A DNA stretch of 64,000 nt from Schistosoma mansoni (lineage: Eukaryota > Platyhelminthes > Trematoda > Strigeidida > Schistosomatidae). Below are positions 1 to 12,234 of the stretch, one piece after another; position 1 is the first letter of the stretch; the number at the start of each line of letters is the position of its first letter. The notes under the pieces were generated by a model, which saw only the letters and a list, made by a program, of their open reading frames with translations, had not been told where the DNA came from and searched no databases. The translations under genes and the position numbers were made by a program. The stretch spans positions 310,001 through 374,000 of the forward strand of contig NW_017386022.1 in the NCBI RefSeq assembly GCF_000237925.1, given 5' to 3'.

Positions 1-307
1 TCTATTTGGCAAACATGACATTGAAGGACTAGTAGGATGACAGATATTTTGTATTTGAATAGCATAAAGTGGTCCGATTGATTGTTTCCTACCTTGATAT
101 GCGAGTATATATGCATTTGTAACCTCTGGGTAATGTTTCAAACATTCTAATAGACAAATCAGTTCAAATATTGTTAGTTGTTTTGTATTCGATAGCTTAA
201 TAAAAATATCTTCATTGATTTTGTGTTTACTGCATCTGGTTAATAGTAGTACTAATGTATCATATATGTATAAACAGTCAAGTAGTCGGTTTATCCTTGA
301 TTCTATA

Positions 308-620
308 GTGTACAGTCTTACATCAAACCCACATGGGTTATTCTAGCTTCCGGACAGACCGATTTATTTCATTCTTTCCAAGTCACATTTTGACCTTTTA
401 CATTATTCACCTATTAAACTTCACTGCTTTTGTGTGCATGTGTGTTAATTACTCGGCCTATTTATTACGTGTCTTACTTTTGCCTGACCATAAAACATTG
501 ATTCACTCTTGATCAAATCGAGTTGTCCCGCTCCCCTTCTCAGCGTCGCCTTGTTTTGCTTAGCTTTCTCGCTTCTTATTCTGAATATCTGTCTGGATAA
601 ATGAATTTTTGAAATAAATC
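308..620 (+). repeat. LTR-like interspersed repeat, copy 1
   Basis: This stretch aligns over about 290 bases with 4908-5200 in the same orientation. Both begin near a CCCACA..GGTTATTCTAGC motif and share a GTGTGC..TTAATTACTCG block and a TATA-like CTGACYATAAA motif. The TATA-like element inside a repeat with no coding sequence suggests LTR regulatory DNA, but I could not define TG...CA ends or a target duplication. The family is not identified. Confidence 0.4.
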
Positions 621-679
621 TTACTAACGCAACCTGCATTTGGCTTACTATTACTGCCGTCACACACGGGGTTAGCCGA

Positions 680-2339
680 AGTAATTGATAGTGTTAAGTG
701 GAAGATCTATGTACATAGCATATTTGCACGTTCATCCGAATCGAATTCAGATAGCTGACTACTATTCTCAAAAAACATGTAGAAAACAACCGTAGTATAT
801 CAAACGTTGATTATTGCCTATTGACAACGGATGACTTCAGAAAAATGTACTATTGCATCGAGAAAAATTCAAAATATTTCCTGTGCTCAACTATTATAAA
901 TTCGCTAATGGTAATTCGGATCTCAAACACACGACTGTTGACCATTTTCTTCATACTGATATAGAAGACAATCTAAACAAGCGACATGGTAGTTAATAAT
1001 AAACATACATTCTACCAATCTGGATTCTAGATAATCTAGTCAGATGGAGCAAGTTATTTTAAATTAAAGACACAGTTTTCGAACACTTCGTTAGTCTCGA
1101 CCGTAAAATAACAGCCCGAAAGTCTCAGGAGTTTAGTTTAACGACATCACAGATGAGGTCTGTTTACTAAAAGTGTGATTTGATACAGAGTATTGTTATT
1201 ATCTATCGTAATGAGCTTCGAGGAGTTTAAAAACCATCAATCGTCTGCATTTGGTTTCGTGATAATAGTGCTGTCAACTGTTGGTCGGACCTGAGGTAAG
1301 TAGTTATCCCTTGTAATCTATTTAAGAAGTTTCAAATACACTCGGAGTCAAAGCTTCAACAGAAGAGTTTCTGAATTCACTGTACTCCAAACCTTATAGT
1401 GGATGAACAAAATTTATGGTCTATTCATTATATCATTTACCTGCTCATTCTTAGCAGGATATACCTTTGGAAATCAATGATTTTTTCAGTATTGATTGGA
1501 TTAACTAAAACTATTTCTCTGAATTATGTGATTTTCATACCATCAATAACATTACTATCACTTAATTTCAACAGATATTCATTCATCTTATTTAACAAAA
1601 AGTGTTATGTTGCATCTCATTTACTTCCTCTGAAAAGGAACTTTACCATACATATACAGATAACGTTAAAATATACAGTTATGTGTGTTAAATGAATATG
1701 AGTTGGTTAATGAATCTCACATTCTGTTTCTTCATACCGCTTGGTAAACATTACCCTTTTATTTACACTGAATATTTGCAAATCTTATGCAAACATAGAA
1801 AAGAATTCATTACAAAGTAATGAAGTGATAATCTGTAAGCCATTGTATATTTAAGTTATTTGCTGAAATGATGAACAATAGCAGTTTCATTTAGCTAAAT
1901 AGATTGGCATTTAAAAGCAATAAAAACATAATATAAGGTATCAGACTAATTACCCCTTCATTACCAGCTAATCTGTTTGAACAAATTTTATTCTTCAAGC
2001 CTTGGTTTCTATTCACTCATCAAGTTCTTTGTCCATTTTATTAAAAAGAAAGTGAGGATGACTATTTTATTATGATATCAATTCAAACAAGTACTTTCTT
2101 CTTAATCTAAGTACAGATAGAATGAGTTAAGCTATCGTAATTCTCAAATTAAGCTACATAAGTTTTCAAGAGTCTGGGGAACCGAGTTTTCCATGTGTAA
2201 AAAGAGGATTTAGTTAATGGAAAGGTTATCGAACAGCATGAACCAAAGTGACCAAGCATTTATTTCACTGATTGTATGGTAAAACATGGTTTGGTGACCA
2301 TACATCGTTTAGTTTGCTCCTTAGGCTTACTTATTTAAC
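680..2339. other. AT-rich stretch, nothing recognised
   Basis: Short ORFs only, including a 98-codon one at 1399-1695 that is hydrophobic and matches nothing I know. No repeat matching other parts of the window was seen. Confidence 0.5.
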
Positions 2340-3960
2340 CATGTTGCTCTTCATGGGGCATAGACAGATGATCAAGAATCCATAAAAGCTCTGAAATGGG
2401 CTTTATTTTCAATTCTTCTCAGTTGTTATTCACTTTTTGATGTCTGGCTCCAATTACCAGCGCAAAATGTTCTCTATCTTACTGTTCTTCTTAAGCCTTA
2501 AAGATTCCATGATAAGGTTTGCCCCGTGATTCGTTTTGGTGGTTTACGCAATGTGTACCCCAACCAATTCCAACGTCTTTTCCTAATTGCTTCTTTAGCT
2601 GCAAGCCGGTTTATTCTTTTCTATGATAGGTTATTGGTGATAGTATCCGGTCAAAAGATATAGAGTATGTTGAGTAGACAGACGTTTAAAATACCTGTAC
2701 GCTTTTGATGATGGTTGTAGAACTTCCAAAATTATCAGGTAAACACAACAGAACTACCTAAACATCCATGTTGAAAATTTTAACTTTATTGTCGACTGAC
2801 AGTTGTTTTGAGTTGTAAATGCTCATCAATTGTAGGAAGGATGCCCTGGTTCTGTAAATCTGTCACTTTACATCTCCATCCAATCGCCTTTGTTTGTCAG
2901 CATCACTGACCAGATATGTGAAGATTCCCACCCCTCATAGAGCCTTACCGTCAAATGTGGTTTAATTCATGCTAATGGTTTTGCATTCCAAAATCTCACT
3001 TTCTCACTTGTGAATGGTGAGACCTACTGTTTGAGAGGTTTCAGCTACACTGATTGTCTTCATCTATATTTGTTCGTGTGTATTGGATAAACAGGCTAAG
3101 TGATCTGTCAAGTGCAAATCAGTCAACTGAATATTTCGTTCAGTTTGGTAACAGTCCATCGAATAATTTTCCTGACATTAATAATAGTGTAATACATTTG
3201 TAGTTCTCCTTTCCTTAATATCTTGATCAGACATCTCCCTTTCCTGATTGTTGCTACATGTTCGTCATCTCAAGTCTTTATGAACAGAACATGGAGCATC
3301 ATTACAGTTCCCTTTATATCCGACTTCAGTGATTCAGTTGGAATCCAGTCTGTCACTTTTCCCTCAACCCTCTCATTTTCTGTGATGCGCTTGTTGATTC
3401 CTTTGATTGTTGATGTGTTGGCATCTATGAGGAGATCTGTGTGTGTTGCCTCAATGTTTGATGGATTCAGTGTGTCCAGTGTACTGAAGAGCTCTCCACA
3501 GTGTATTCTCCACTTATTCTTCTGTTGTTGAATCTCAGTGATTGGACAGCTTTTGTTATCCTAGAATTGTTTTTCTGGTCTTCGGTATTTTACTGTTAGC
3601 TTCTCCGTTGTATCGTAAAGTGCTCTTGTGTTTTCTCCTCTCACAGCCTTTCCTGTCATAGTTCACAGGTTTTCTGAACATTTCCACTCGTCAGTTCCAA
3701 GGTTCTTCTCCATTCATTTATTTGCTCCTGTGTACACATTTTTTCAACTTTTGTTGGCTGTTGTCTTCTTGTTCATTCTTTCTCGATTGTTGCCACGGCT
3801 ATTCACTGAAATATGATTTTCATGTTGGTGGGTTTTGTGACCTAGAACCTCCTAACATGATGAATTCATCCCTTTTTAATCCCATTTCAATTGCTCTTTA
3901 TCCTGTTTCTTTGGTGTGTAATGGATGCTGTAAGGATTCGAATTAGTTGCTGTGAGCATT
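2340..3960 (-). mobile_element. Decayed RTE-clade (SR2-like) LINE, endonuclease-RT linker to C-terminus
   Basis: Read on the minus strand, the segment around 3360-3540 encodes peptides such as THTDLLIDANTSTIK and LKSDIKGTVMMLHVLF. They align with the linker and start of the reverse transcriptase in the much better preserved copy at 38507-40987. The segment near 2540-2600 reads [17 protein letters not shown], the conserved RTE C-terminal motif, followed by a remnant of the basic region at 2400-2510. The piece at 3640-3830 (ALYDTTEKLTVKY) is the linker upstream of the RT. The central RT core is poorly preserved, the YADD-type motif could not be found, and stops and frameshifts are frequent. The endonuclease and the 5' end are absent. 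This copy is clearly older than 38507-40987. Confidence 0.7.
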
Positions 3961-4907
3961 ATTGAACTGACTGAGCTTGTTAGGGTCTCGAAGATAGTCT
4001 ATGTGAAAGCTTTATAATATTGTGAATTTCGGCATTTATATTAAAATTAATTTTTCAACTTTCAATTATAATCATCCTCTAATGTTGAATGATAGATATT
4101 ATCATGTATGAAAGAACTAGAACGGGATCAGTTTACAATTTATTAGAAACTTTCACTTTCTTTGTCTATTTTCCGTAAAGTCGACTCAATTAAAACATAC
4201 AAACTGATAAAAACTAGGTAACAGCTAATCATTATCACTGTACAAACCAATTTAATAGAGTCTTTATTGAATTTTATAATACAGAATATCATACATTGCA
4301 TAGCAACCTATTGTACTATTGTAAACTGTCAAGTCAAATAGTGTTTCTACTTAATGTAGTCAATTAGTTAAAGTGCAAACTGTAAAAATTGGCTTAGTTA
4401 CAATTTTCTTTTAAAAAATGATAAACTAATTTAATTTAACCGAGATTACATTTTTCTCTTTACCAATTATGGATAATAAAATGTGATAACCATCTGACAA
4501 ATTTCTATTACCTATAAAACATAAAATGTAGACAAGTATGAGTTATCGATTTTCCAGATTGATATTTCATCTTTTTTTTTTTAAAAAGAAAGTAATGTCT
4601 CCAACGTAGCAATAGAACTGAATAGACTGGTAAGATTTTTATTTATGTCTCAATGGTTCCTATTGCTTATAAATTCATCTAGACATGTTATCACCTAGAA
4701 ATCTCGTGTTATGTAACATATTTTTTATAAGAAAGAACTAAATAGTTTGGGTTGTAATTTCTTGGAATAATCATATTTTCTCTGAATAGTGTCTCCATTA
4801 TTATTACTACTCTGGGGTTTAGACAAATTGTCAACAGACCTAAAATTTTTAATCTCATCCAACTCAATATGGTGGATCAATTGATCTACTTGCAGTGGCT
4901 GATACCA

Positions 4908-5200
4908 TATAAAGCCCACATTGGTTATTCTAGCCTCTGGACAGGTTAATTTATGCATTCTCCTTAAGCTAAATTTTGATCTTGTTAATTACTCGCTTGT
5001 CAACTTTGACTGTTTTAATGTTAGCATATTTGTGTGCTCATTTCTTATATTACTCATAACTGGTCTGTAACTTATTTTTGGTCTGACTATAAATAAGGAT
5101 TAATGCTTGGTTAACTTGAGTCAGTTCACTCTCCATTTCCATTAGTTGTCATTTTGTTTTGCATCGCTACCCGGTCAACGATCGTATGAAATATACGTAT
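4908..5200 (+). repeat. LTR-like interspersed repeat, copy 2
   Basis: Diverged partner of 308-620, same orientation. The TATA-like motif here is GACTATAAATAAGG near 5087. The two copies lie 4.3 kb apart with a minus-strand RTE relic between them. They are too diverged to be a recent pair from one element, so I treat them as separate old copies. An LTR origin is inference. Confidence 0.4.
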
Positions 5201-6244
5201 TTTAAAAATCCATTCACGTATTTGACTTATTTAATTTTATTATTCACGAACGCGATTTAAGTAGATGATCATATACGAGGGTGGCCAGGATGTAAAATTC
5301 CATAACAATCAACATACGATCTACTTGGATTTATATAACAAGGCTATTAAATATTATTTTGATTCATGCTAAAATTCAACATCAAGTATTAGAAAACTGT
5401 TTAGTCCTAATTTCCAAATCCAGTTCCGCATTATCAACTGTTATGAAGTGAGTTTGATGAATACTTAGGTAACGTAGGTTAGACAAGGTGAGATCATTTT
5501 TTGAGTATATTATTGTATGCCATTTAAATCAAATATTAAACAGATTGTCTGATTACCTTCTCAGACCACATGTGAAGGGAAAATATATAGGAAATGTGGA
5601 AACGTTATGACCGGTTATACATAGTCACTTTTATTCAATAGTTGATCTGTGAATGTTAATTTAAGGTATACAAGTTGTGAATTAAGATATCGAATTTTGT
5701 TAAAGCTATTGCCTTTAAAGAATATTCTACAATAGTATTTGTCAAGTTAACTTATTCAAAGATTTGGGTGTTAAATGTTGTATCACATAACATGTTTGGT
5801 GAAAGAAATCTAGAATATTGTCATAAACCTGGAAACATAAATACTTTGATTCTCACACTTCACCATTAATTCTGTGACATCATGCCAATATACATTATTT
5901 TTAAACGTCAGGGACATTAACTGTAATCGTGAACTTTCAAAATTATGAAATATTATAACACTGTAATAATTTTATATTAAAGCTAGACAAGAATTTTTAC
6001 ATTCGGATTGAATGGCTACCTTTGAAAAAACACGACAGATAGATAACAAAACCCTCAAGATTCACATAGCTTTCAATCATCAAACTATAAAGTCATCATA
6101 TTTCTGGTTTGATTTGTTCTCATACAAAAGAGAAGAAGCTACACATTGATGGAAGATCTGAAGAATGTATATGTACATAAAATGAATTCAAGTTGAGTTT
6201 TATGACATTATTGAAATATACAAACAGATTATAAGTAACATTTT
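5201..6244. other. AT-rich 3' flank of paralogue 1, nothing recognised
   Basis: No repeat or coding signal seen. This is the downstream side of the minus-strand gene at 6245-7810. A minus-strand AATAAA lies at about 5632-5637, too far from the stop to assign with confidence. Confidence 0.4.
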
Positions 6245-7810
6245 TCAATAAGTTTGCAGATTTGCACAATCATGACTTGATGATATTACAGTAGAATTAT
6301 AACGTGCCATATACATGTAAATTGGGCCCTCATTATTAATACGTATACCGGCAACTGGATCATAACATAAATAAGTCATATCAGCTGACCTTATATCCAC
6401 ATTAGATGTACACTTCCTGAGTTTATTCTCAAGGTGATTGTCATCATAATCATTCATATTCACGTTCAAATCGTCTTGACAAATATTTAAATCTTTTTTA
6501 CGACAGTAAAGATTTTTTCCTGTATCCATTGTAAATGTTTTTAACATGCTGATACTATTATTACTGTCCAGCGGTCGATTTAAATTTTGACTGGGAAAAA
6601 GTGAATTTCTCCTAACGTTCCCAAATGTGGAATTCAGATGATAATTTGTAGAAAACATATCTTGTTTTGTATGTACATATTTGTCTAAATCACGTTCCTC
6701 ATTAGATGTTGATGATGATAATGATGATAAAGACGTTAAAGTTAATGGTTTTTGTTCGAATAATTTATTATCTTTGTTATAAATCTGTCGTTTTTCATTA
6801 TTCTTATTGTTATTATTACTATTATTATTATTATAAGGAATAGGGAATAGCTTACATACAGAATAATCACTATGTACATTATTTTTAGTTATATTTATCT
6901 CTGGAATAATAAATTCCGATGTATTTGAACATACATTATGCAATGAATAAAATTTTGAACGATATGATTGTAAATCATCAGAAAATGTTGAATCTTTAAC
7001 TTGTTTAGGAATATTTGATGTACTTTTTGGTAATTCACCTTTGATTAGATATTTTTCATCATTGTTATGTACAGAATAAGTTTTTGAATAATTAACAGTT
7101 AAATTAGAACTACAATTATCCTTCTTTTCACTATGATGAACAGGTTCATGAATAACAATATCTTCTACAGGTTTAATGATACCCGAATGTCTATCTTCAC
7201 TTCTATATACTTCATTTGATAAACTATTCAATCTTGAATCATGAATTCCTTGTTTTGAATAATGATTATTTGTTGAAGATCTTGATACAGATGTAATTTG
7301 TTTTAATGATATTGTTTCATGTAATATATTATATATATCAATGGATGCTTTATATGTTAAATTACATATTATACATACATCATTATAATTCATACATTGA
7401 TATAATTCATATGAACGTTTATTTTTATTTTCATCTATAATACATAACATAAATAATTTAGGATAATTAGGAAATATAAAAAAATGTTTTATTTCTCTAT
7501 AAATAATTTCTTTACGAAATGGTTTTATACCAATAAAATTTTTTTGTTTTATACGTATACGATCAATAAGAAAATATGTGATACATTTAGATTTTTTATA
7601 ATTTTTTTTTATATATTTTTCTAATAAATAAATAGCATTATATTCTGTAAAAATTTCATTATTTTTTAAAAATTTTTGTTTAATTAATTTTAAATAACAT
7701 TGAAAAAATAATAATTGACGTGTTTTATTATCGATTATTTTAGAAATTTCTTTATTGTTGCCATGGTGATTATTATTATTGTTATTATATTTGGAATATG
7801 TTTGTGGCAT
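6245..7810 (-). CDS. Uncharacterised protein with PTB/PH-like N-terminal domain, paralogue 1
   Basis: A 521-residue ORF open for 1.57 kb in very AT-rich DNA. The N-terminus has an Asn run (residues 9-14). Residues about 29-165 align with residues 24-157 of the plus-strand gene at 24898-25851: shared QLLF (32-35), LEKYIKK, LIDRIRI (81-87), YREI (104-107) and KRSYELYQC (131-139). The C-terminus shares a D..AG..I....GPIYMYM block (495-501). The order strand-turn-strand, YREI, then F.L.I.DE...RSYE.Y.C plus a helix resembles a PTB/PH fold; that is my inference, not a recognised family hit. The middle (about 165-470) is Ser/Asn-rich and shows no similarity to the partner. No signal peptide or membrane segment is evident. 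The start is the first ATG; a stop lies just upstream in frame. No splice sites are needed. Function is unknown. It could be a diverging duplicate under weak constraint. Confidence 0.7.
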   Translation of the reverse strand: MPQTYSKYNNNNNNHHGNNKEISKIIDNKTRQLLFFQCYLKLIKQKFLKNNEIFTEYNAIYLLEKYIKKNYKKSKCITYFLIDRIRIKQKNFIGIKPFRKEIIYREIKHFFIFPNYPKLFMLCIIDENKNKRSYELYQCMNYNDVCIICNLTYKASIDIYNILHETISLKQITSVSRSSTNNHYSKQGIHDSRLNSLSNEVYRSEDRHSGIIKPVEDIVIHEPVHHSEKKDNCSSNLTVNYSKTYSVHNNDEKYLIKGELPKSTSNIPKQVKDSTFSDDLQSYRSKFYSLHNVCSNTSEFIIPEINITKNNVHSDYSVCKLFPIPYNNNNSNNNNKNNEKRQIYNKDNKLFEQKPLTLTSLSSLSSSTSNEERDLDKYVHTKQDMFSTNYHLNSTFGNVRRNSLFPSQNLNRPLDSNNSISMLKTFTMDTGKNLYCRKKDLNICQDDLNVNMNDYDDNHLENKLRKCTSNVDIRSADMTYLCYDPVAGIRINNEGPIYMYMARYNSTVISSSHDCANLQTY

Positions 7811-7911
7811 TTAGAATATAAGTATAGTAATTATAGTAATGATAATAATAATAATATATGTAAAAATTATATTTGAAATAATCTCAGCGATTGAATATTA
7901 AATAATTCCAA

Positions 7912-7946
7912 CGTTTCGTCCAGCTAACTTGTCTGGACTTCTTCAG
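7912..7946 (-). ncRNA. Hammerhead-like core motif upstream of paralogue 1
   Basis: On the minus strand: CTGAAGA (7940-7946), one extra A, GTCCAG (7933-7938) able to pair with CTGGAC (7918-7923), then GAAA (7914-7917). This fits the CUGANGA / stem II / GAAA layout. I could not find a convincing stem I partner downstream, so it is at best a partial or decayed ribozyme. It lies about 100 bases upstream of the start codon and on the same strand as the gene. Confidence 0.35.
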
Positions 7947-7959
7947 GGTAGTAATAATA

Positions 7960-9005
7960 ATAATCCAGTATACATATATATATATTTATTTATTTATCCA
8001 GTATTATTACGATATTTATGTATATGTGCTCATTTGTTGTTTTTTTGTTGTTTTCTTTGTTTCGTTTTTCTTTTTGTTTTTTTTGAAAAATAAACTCACA
8101 TTAGTTTTTATATTGTTCATTTAAATGGATCCAGGTTTTTTTTTTAGAAAAAAAGAGAGGAACATCTTAAGCATAGAACATCTATGTGTTTATATTTGTT
8201 TACACATCATCATTGTAATATTCTTCTTTCAATAATGATTATCATTATAAGTCTAAATGAATAATGTAATGTAAATGTATGTGTATGTGATTAATTATAT
8301 GATTACATCAGGTGTAGAGGTGAATATAATAATTAGTGTAAAATGGTATGATACAATATACAAATTGATTGAATTCAATATCATATGACAATGGTAATTT
8401 TGTAAATGTGCTATTTGTTTAAAGTACATTTTTTTATAATGAAATAATTGATTATCAATTATTGCTATTAAAATGTGACTTTAGATGGAAGGTGAGATTT
8501 GTTTGGAAAGAAAAAAAACACACAAAGAGAGAGAGAGAGAGAAAAGGCTACAAATGAATCAAAATGTTAATCGTTTCAAAGAGATAACCTATTGGAAGTT
8601 GTATTCAGATATGGAAATACCTTCATTGATTAATTATTAACTTGAAAACTTTATTCATGTATTATGTTTGAAAAAATTCTGTTTACTTCGGATTACTATA
8701 AGAAAAATGAAATGTTCCCGATGAATATATGAGCTAGTATCTCAATAATTAGCATGGAATGAATAAATGTCTGTGCAAAATAGTCTGTATGAGTAGTAAT
8801 TCTTTTCATTTGAAATTTGTATTCAAGTCATGGTGCCATATATAGACCAGTATTCTCAAGAAGGATTCCAAGATATTGTTATAAAGGTAGGCTTAGTTAG
8901 AGTAAACCAATTTATTGTACTATACAAAACCACACAGTATATTTGAAAAATATGAAAACAATCCATTCAATGCATCCAGTTGCACATCGTCCTTGAATTG
9001 TCTCT
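7960..9005. other. AT-rich upstream flank of paralogue 1
   Basis: Low-complexity A/T tracts, T runs at 8036-8090, and a short GA dinucleotide run near 8526-8541. No coding or repeat match was found. It may contain promoter or 5' UTR sequence of the minus-strand gene, but no specific site can be assigned. Confidence 0.4.
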
Positions 9006-9007
9006 AA

Positions 9008-9175
9008 CAAGCTCCATCGTCCTTTCCTTCCTTTTGCTATTTGGACTGCTTTTGTTTTTCTCTTTCTTCTCCTCATGTTCCTCTTCTGTCAATAAGAATT
9101 CCACTTCCAGTTATTGTTACCTACTACTTATACTTGTCAGTATATAGTAACATACACCACAATATTACTTATCGT
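9008..9175 (-). repeat. Repeat family R2, copy 1 (degenerate)
   Basis: On the minus strand this contains the ATTGTGGTGTATGTTACT and ATAAGTAGTA blocks shared with 22500-22790, 53150-53440 and 52140-52262. The family is unclassified. Confidence 0.35.
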
Positions 9176-9179
9176 ATTT

Positions 9180-10224
9180 TTAAACGAAATTATCAGTTAG
9201 AGATCTGATAACAAAAACAATGTGAGAATTTTAACAAGTTAGTTTTCTCTGTACTCATGTGACTTAATAATCTGGTGATAATTAGAACTATTTGAATTAT
9301 CATACGAACTAGAAATCCTGGAAATATCACAATCTAAGTAGACAGAAATAGGCTAGCACAAATGAACGTATTGTATTTGGAATTTTAAATCAGACAGACA
9401 TCAAGTACAAAGGAATCATTAGTTCCTACAAACATCACAGAATATTAAAATAGTAAGCTTATGATGGATTCATATCTTATCTTAGCATACTGGCAGATAG
9501 TTATCTAGTTAGAAACAATATTATTATTCATTTCAGTTGGCAAGACACAAACAATCATTTTTATATGTAGATAAGTAAAAATCAAATGGTAGCTATGAAT
9601 CCGATGTTTAATAGTCTCTGAAAAAGATGCCCGGAATTTTCTAAATACAACTACCAGAGTAAATTGTTTAAAATTTAAGTTTACTTTGAATATGTTATAA
9701 AGGTGGTTTACACCTTATGTTAGGATTTTTAAATCAACCATTCAATGTTATTTTAAACACTTAACAGTTTTTATTCTGAGCAATTAGTTTCTAGTTTTAT
9801 TCTTCTACTTAAATGGTTTCGTTTAATAGGAGTAAGAATCGTGGAGGCATAAAAGATAATGAAATTAATAGTATTCTAGAATAACTTAATATCTTAGGAT
9901 TCTAAACTAAAGTGTAATATGTTGATCAAACGTTTCATCAATATATTTAAATATACTTCACATTAATTAAGGTAGAAGTGTGAAATCCTACGCCTATTTA
10001 GGAGGATTCACTATTATAGATGAATTCCCGCAACATACTACATTGTTTTGATAGTCATAGAAACTTATGTAAGGCAAAGCTTCAATTAGAATTTTTTGTA
10101 CAGTATCTGATTAGTACCATGTGTTTCATGCACTCAAGTACTAGTTTTACATTGAATCTAATGGCCATTTCAAAATTTGTCCCCATTTTTACATTCTACA
10201 TACACTGACACAAAGTGAACATAA
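9180..10224. other. AT-rich stretch, nothing recognised
   Basis: Only short ORFs (for example 62 codons at 10020) with no similarity that I recognise. Confidence 0.4.
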
Positions 10225-10500
10225 ACTTTTCATTGAACTCATGAATTAACCATAATTGAAAACCCGGGACAACTGGACAGACATTTCGTTGTAGTATAAA
10301 ACTCTTCTGCAGTGCATTCAAACAAGAGGCTGAAAGTCCTGAGTAAGCGTCTTGCTTGAGGGATCCGGGCTGCTCAATTCTGACGGGTCTTATATTAGGA
10401 TGAAATGGCCGTCCAGTGCTTCCAGGTTTTAAATTGTGTTCTAACTTAGATTGGTTGATGATCACAATGAAATCTGATAATCTCGACAAATCTATACTGA
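10225..10500. mobile_element. tRNA-derived ribozyme SINE (family S2), head-to-head inverted copy
   Basis: The left part (about 10232-10318) is a minus-strand S2 ribozyme/3' half. The right part (about 10325-10500) is a plus-strand S2 body with CCGTCCAGTGCTTCCAGG and the 3' tail block ending near 10500. Both arms point outwards with their 3' sequences. The hammerhead core is decayed (CTGACGG and GATGAAAT). The same arrangement is found at 31790-32196 and 61225-61693. No clean target duplication was found. Confidence 0.65.
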
Positions 10501-10829
10501 AAATGATTTTTTCACTCTCAATATCTTGAAAATCAAAATAGTAATATAATCCTATTTCGAAATTCCATGCTGAATGAACGAACATTATAGCCTTGTCAAT
10601 GGAATTAAGTTTATCGGTTGTTATTTTTCAGAGATCAAATAGAAACAGTTGAATGTGAGACATTGTGGGGGGGAATAAATCAACGTTTGGATTAAATTCT
10701 AAATCACCGAGAAACAAGACAATGGAATATTTCGTTTATTCATAACAGCTAATCGTTATCATTTGCTCTTCGATTCAATTTTACTTCATATATATTAATA
10801 ACACTAGTAGATGTGTATATTCTATTATT

Positions 10830-10987
10830 TGAATTCACTCGATATTGTTTTGTTCGAATCTTCTCATTGATTTTCAGGACTACAATTGATCAGTCTCTTA
10901 TTGGCATATGTGCATAGTGTGCGTATTGCCTCGATATAGCCTTACACGCGTCCTGTATTCCACTGCTAGCCACTAACCATCTTTGCT
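10830..10987. mobile_element. Sm-alpha-type SINE, short 5'-inverted insertion
   Basis: A 158-base insertion flanked by an exact 12-base duplication, TATTCTATTATT, at 10818-10829 and 10988-10999. The left portion is a minus-strand Sm-alpha tail (GGCATATGTGCATAGTG and CCTCGATATAGCC, to about 10941). It switches to plus-strand sequence at ACGCGTCCTG, which begins at the ribozyme cleavage region and runs to CCATCTTTGCT. The tRNA-like boxes and the CTGANGA half of the hammerhead are absent. A single duplication around both orientations shows that they inserted together. Confidence 0.85.
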
Positions 10988-11544
10988 TATTCTATTATTC
11001 ATTTATTTATTGAAATTTGATTGTTTCATCATTTTATTTAGATAAATTAGCAAAATATACACTGACAATTATTTAGGTATTTGTCAATCAGTAAATGTTT
11101 AGGCCGAATACGTAATCACTACTTTTACTTAGTTTTATTGCAATCAAAATGATTAATATGACCCTAGTCTTACCTGGGTTTTTATCATAAATAGTAAACA
11201 CATACATACAGGGTGCTACAATTTAAACACAGTTCACACTCAATAACTCAACATTTAAACTAACTGCACAAATATATATATTACAAGTAAATTGACGGTT
11301 TTTAGGTCAAAATTATGATCTCACTACCACTTTTTTAAACTGTTTCTCAGTAGAAGCTGGCTGAATAAATGTTAGAATTATTCCATTGGCTGAGACTTTC
11401 ACAAATCTATAATGCGTTATGGTTAATTTAACCAATTTCAAACTTTGCAAATGTCAAGAACAAAGATTTGAGCAGAATGATATGAATACAGTTTACTTCG
11501 TTTCATTCTCGAAATTTGTAATGTTTAAAAATTAATTTTAATAC

Positions 11545-11705
11545 TTGAGATCATGAATCAATTGAAGCTAGACCACGATGGAAAACCTAGGAGCATTGGA
11601 CGGCCGTTCCGTCCTATTGTGGAACTCCTCAGCAGTACACATCCACGATTCCACCCCGCAAGGTTCGAACCCAGGGCCTATCAGTTTCGCGCGCGAGAGA
11701 AATTA
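11545..11705 (-). mobile_element. S2 ribozyme SINE, minus-strand arm only
   Basis: Read on the minus strand: a box-B-like GGTTCGAA, then GGATGTGTACTG-CTGAGGA, stem II GTTCC/GGAC, GGAACGG in place of GAAACGG, and CGTCCAATGC. The 3' limit (TTGAGATCATGA on plus at 11545) coincides with the outer limit of the minus arms at 10232, 31792 and 61225. The 5' end is truncated. Confidence 0.7.
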
Positions 11706-12234
11706 TTATTGCTAAACGGCTTCAAACTACTTACATGAAAGCGTTTTGTTAGAAGTTGCTATTATCATACATCAGTATATTACAAAAATAGTGAAAAACC
11801 TCTAACAAACTAAATATAATATTGTAAATTTACATCTTTTGTGAATGTTTTACAATATTGATAATAACAAAACTCTAAAGAGCTAGAAACACGTGGCTGC
11901 ACAATGACGAAACGCTGGTAATAAGTAAGAATAAAACAAGTAAAGCTCAGTTACTTAAAATAAGATTACTAGTTTAGAATAAATGCAATAATGACGTAAT
12001 TAATTGAAAGAAAGAGTTAAACAAAGTTTTATCAGACGTTGTAAAAATGTTCTTCATCAAATGAGTGAGAGATTAACAACCATCCCCATTTGAAGACATA
12101 ATTCAGGCTTCTGATGCCTAATAGAAAGGTCTTCAGCAAACTTGGGAGACTCGAGATCGGTTGTTTATTTTTCATCTTTAAAGATTCAAGGTATTGACCG
12201 AAGTCTTATGTCCAAGAGATATCTGCTGATTACG

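Noticed and set aside
1399-1695. 98-codon ORF at 1.4 kb
   Set aside because: Hydrophobic and AT-driven, without any recognisable motif or repeat match; compatible with chance.
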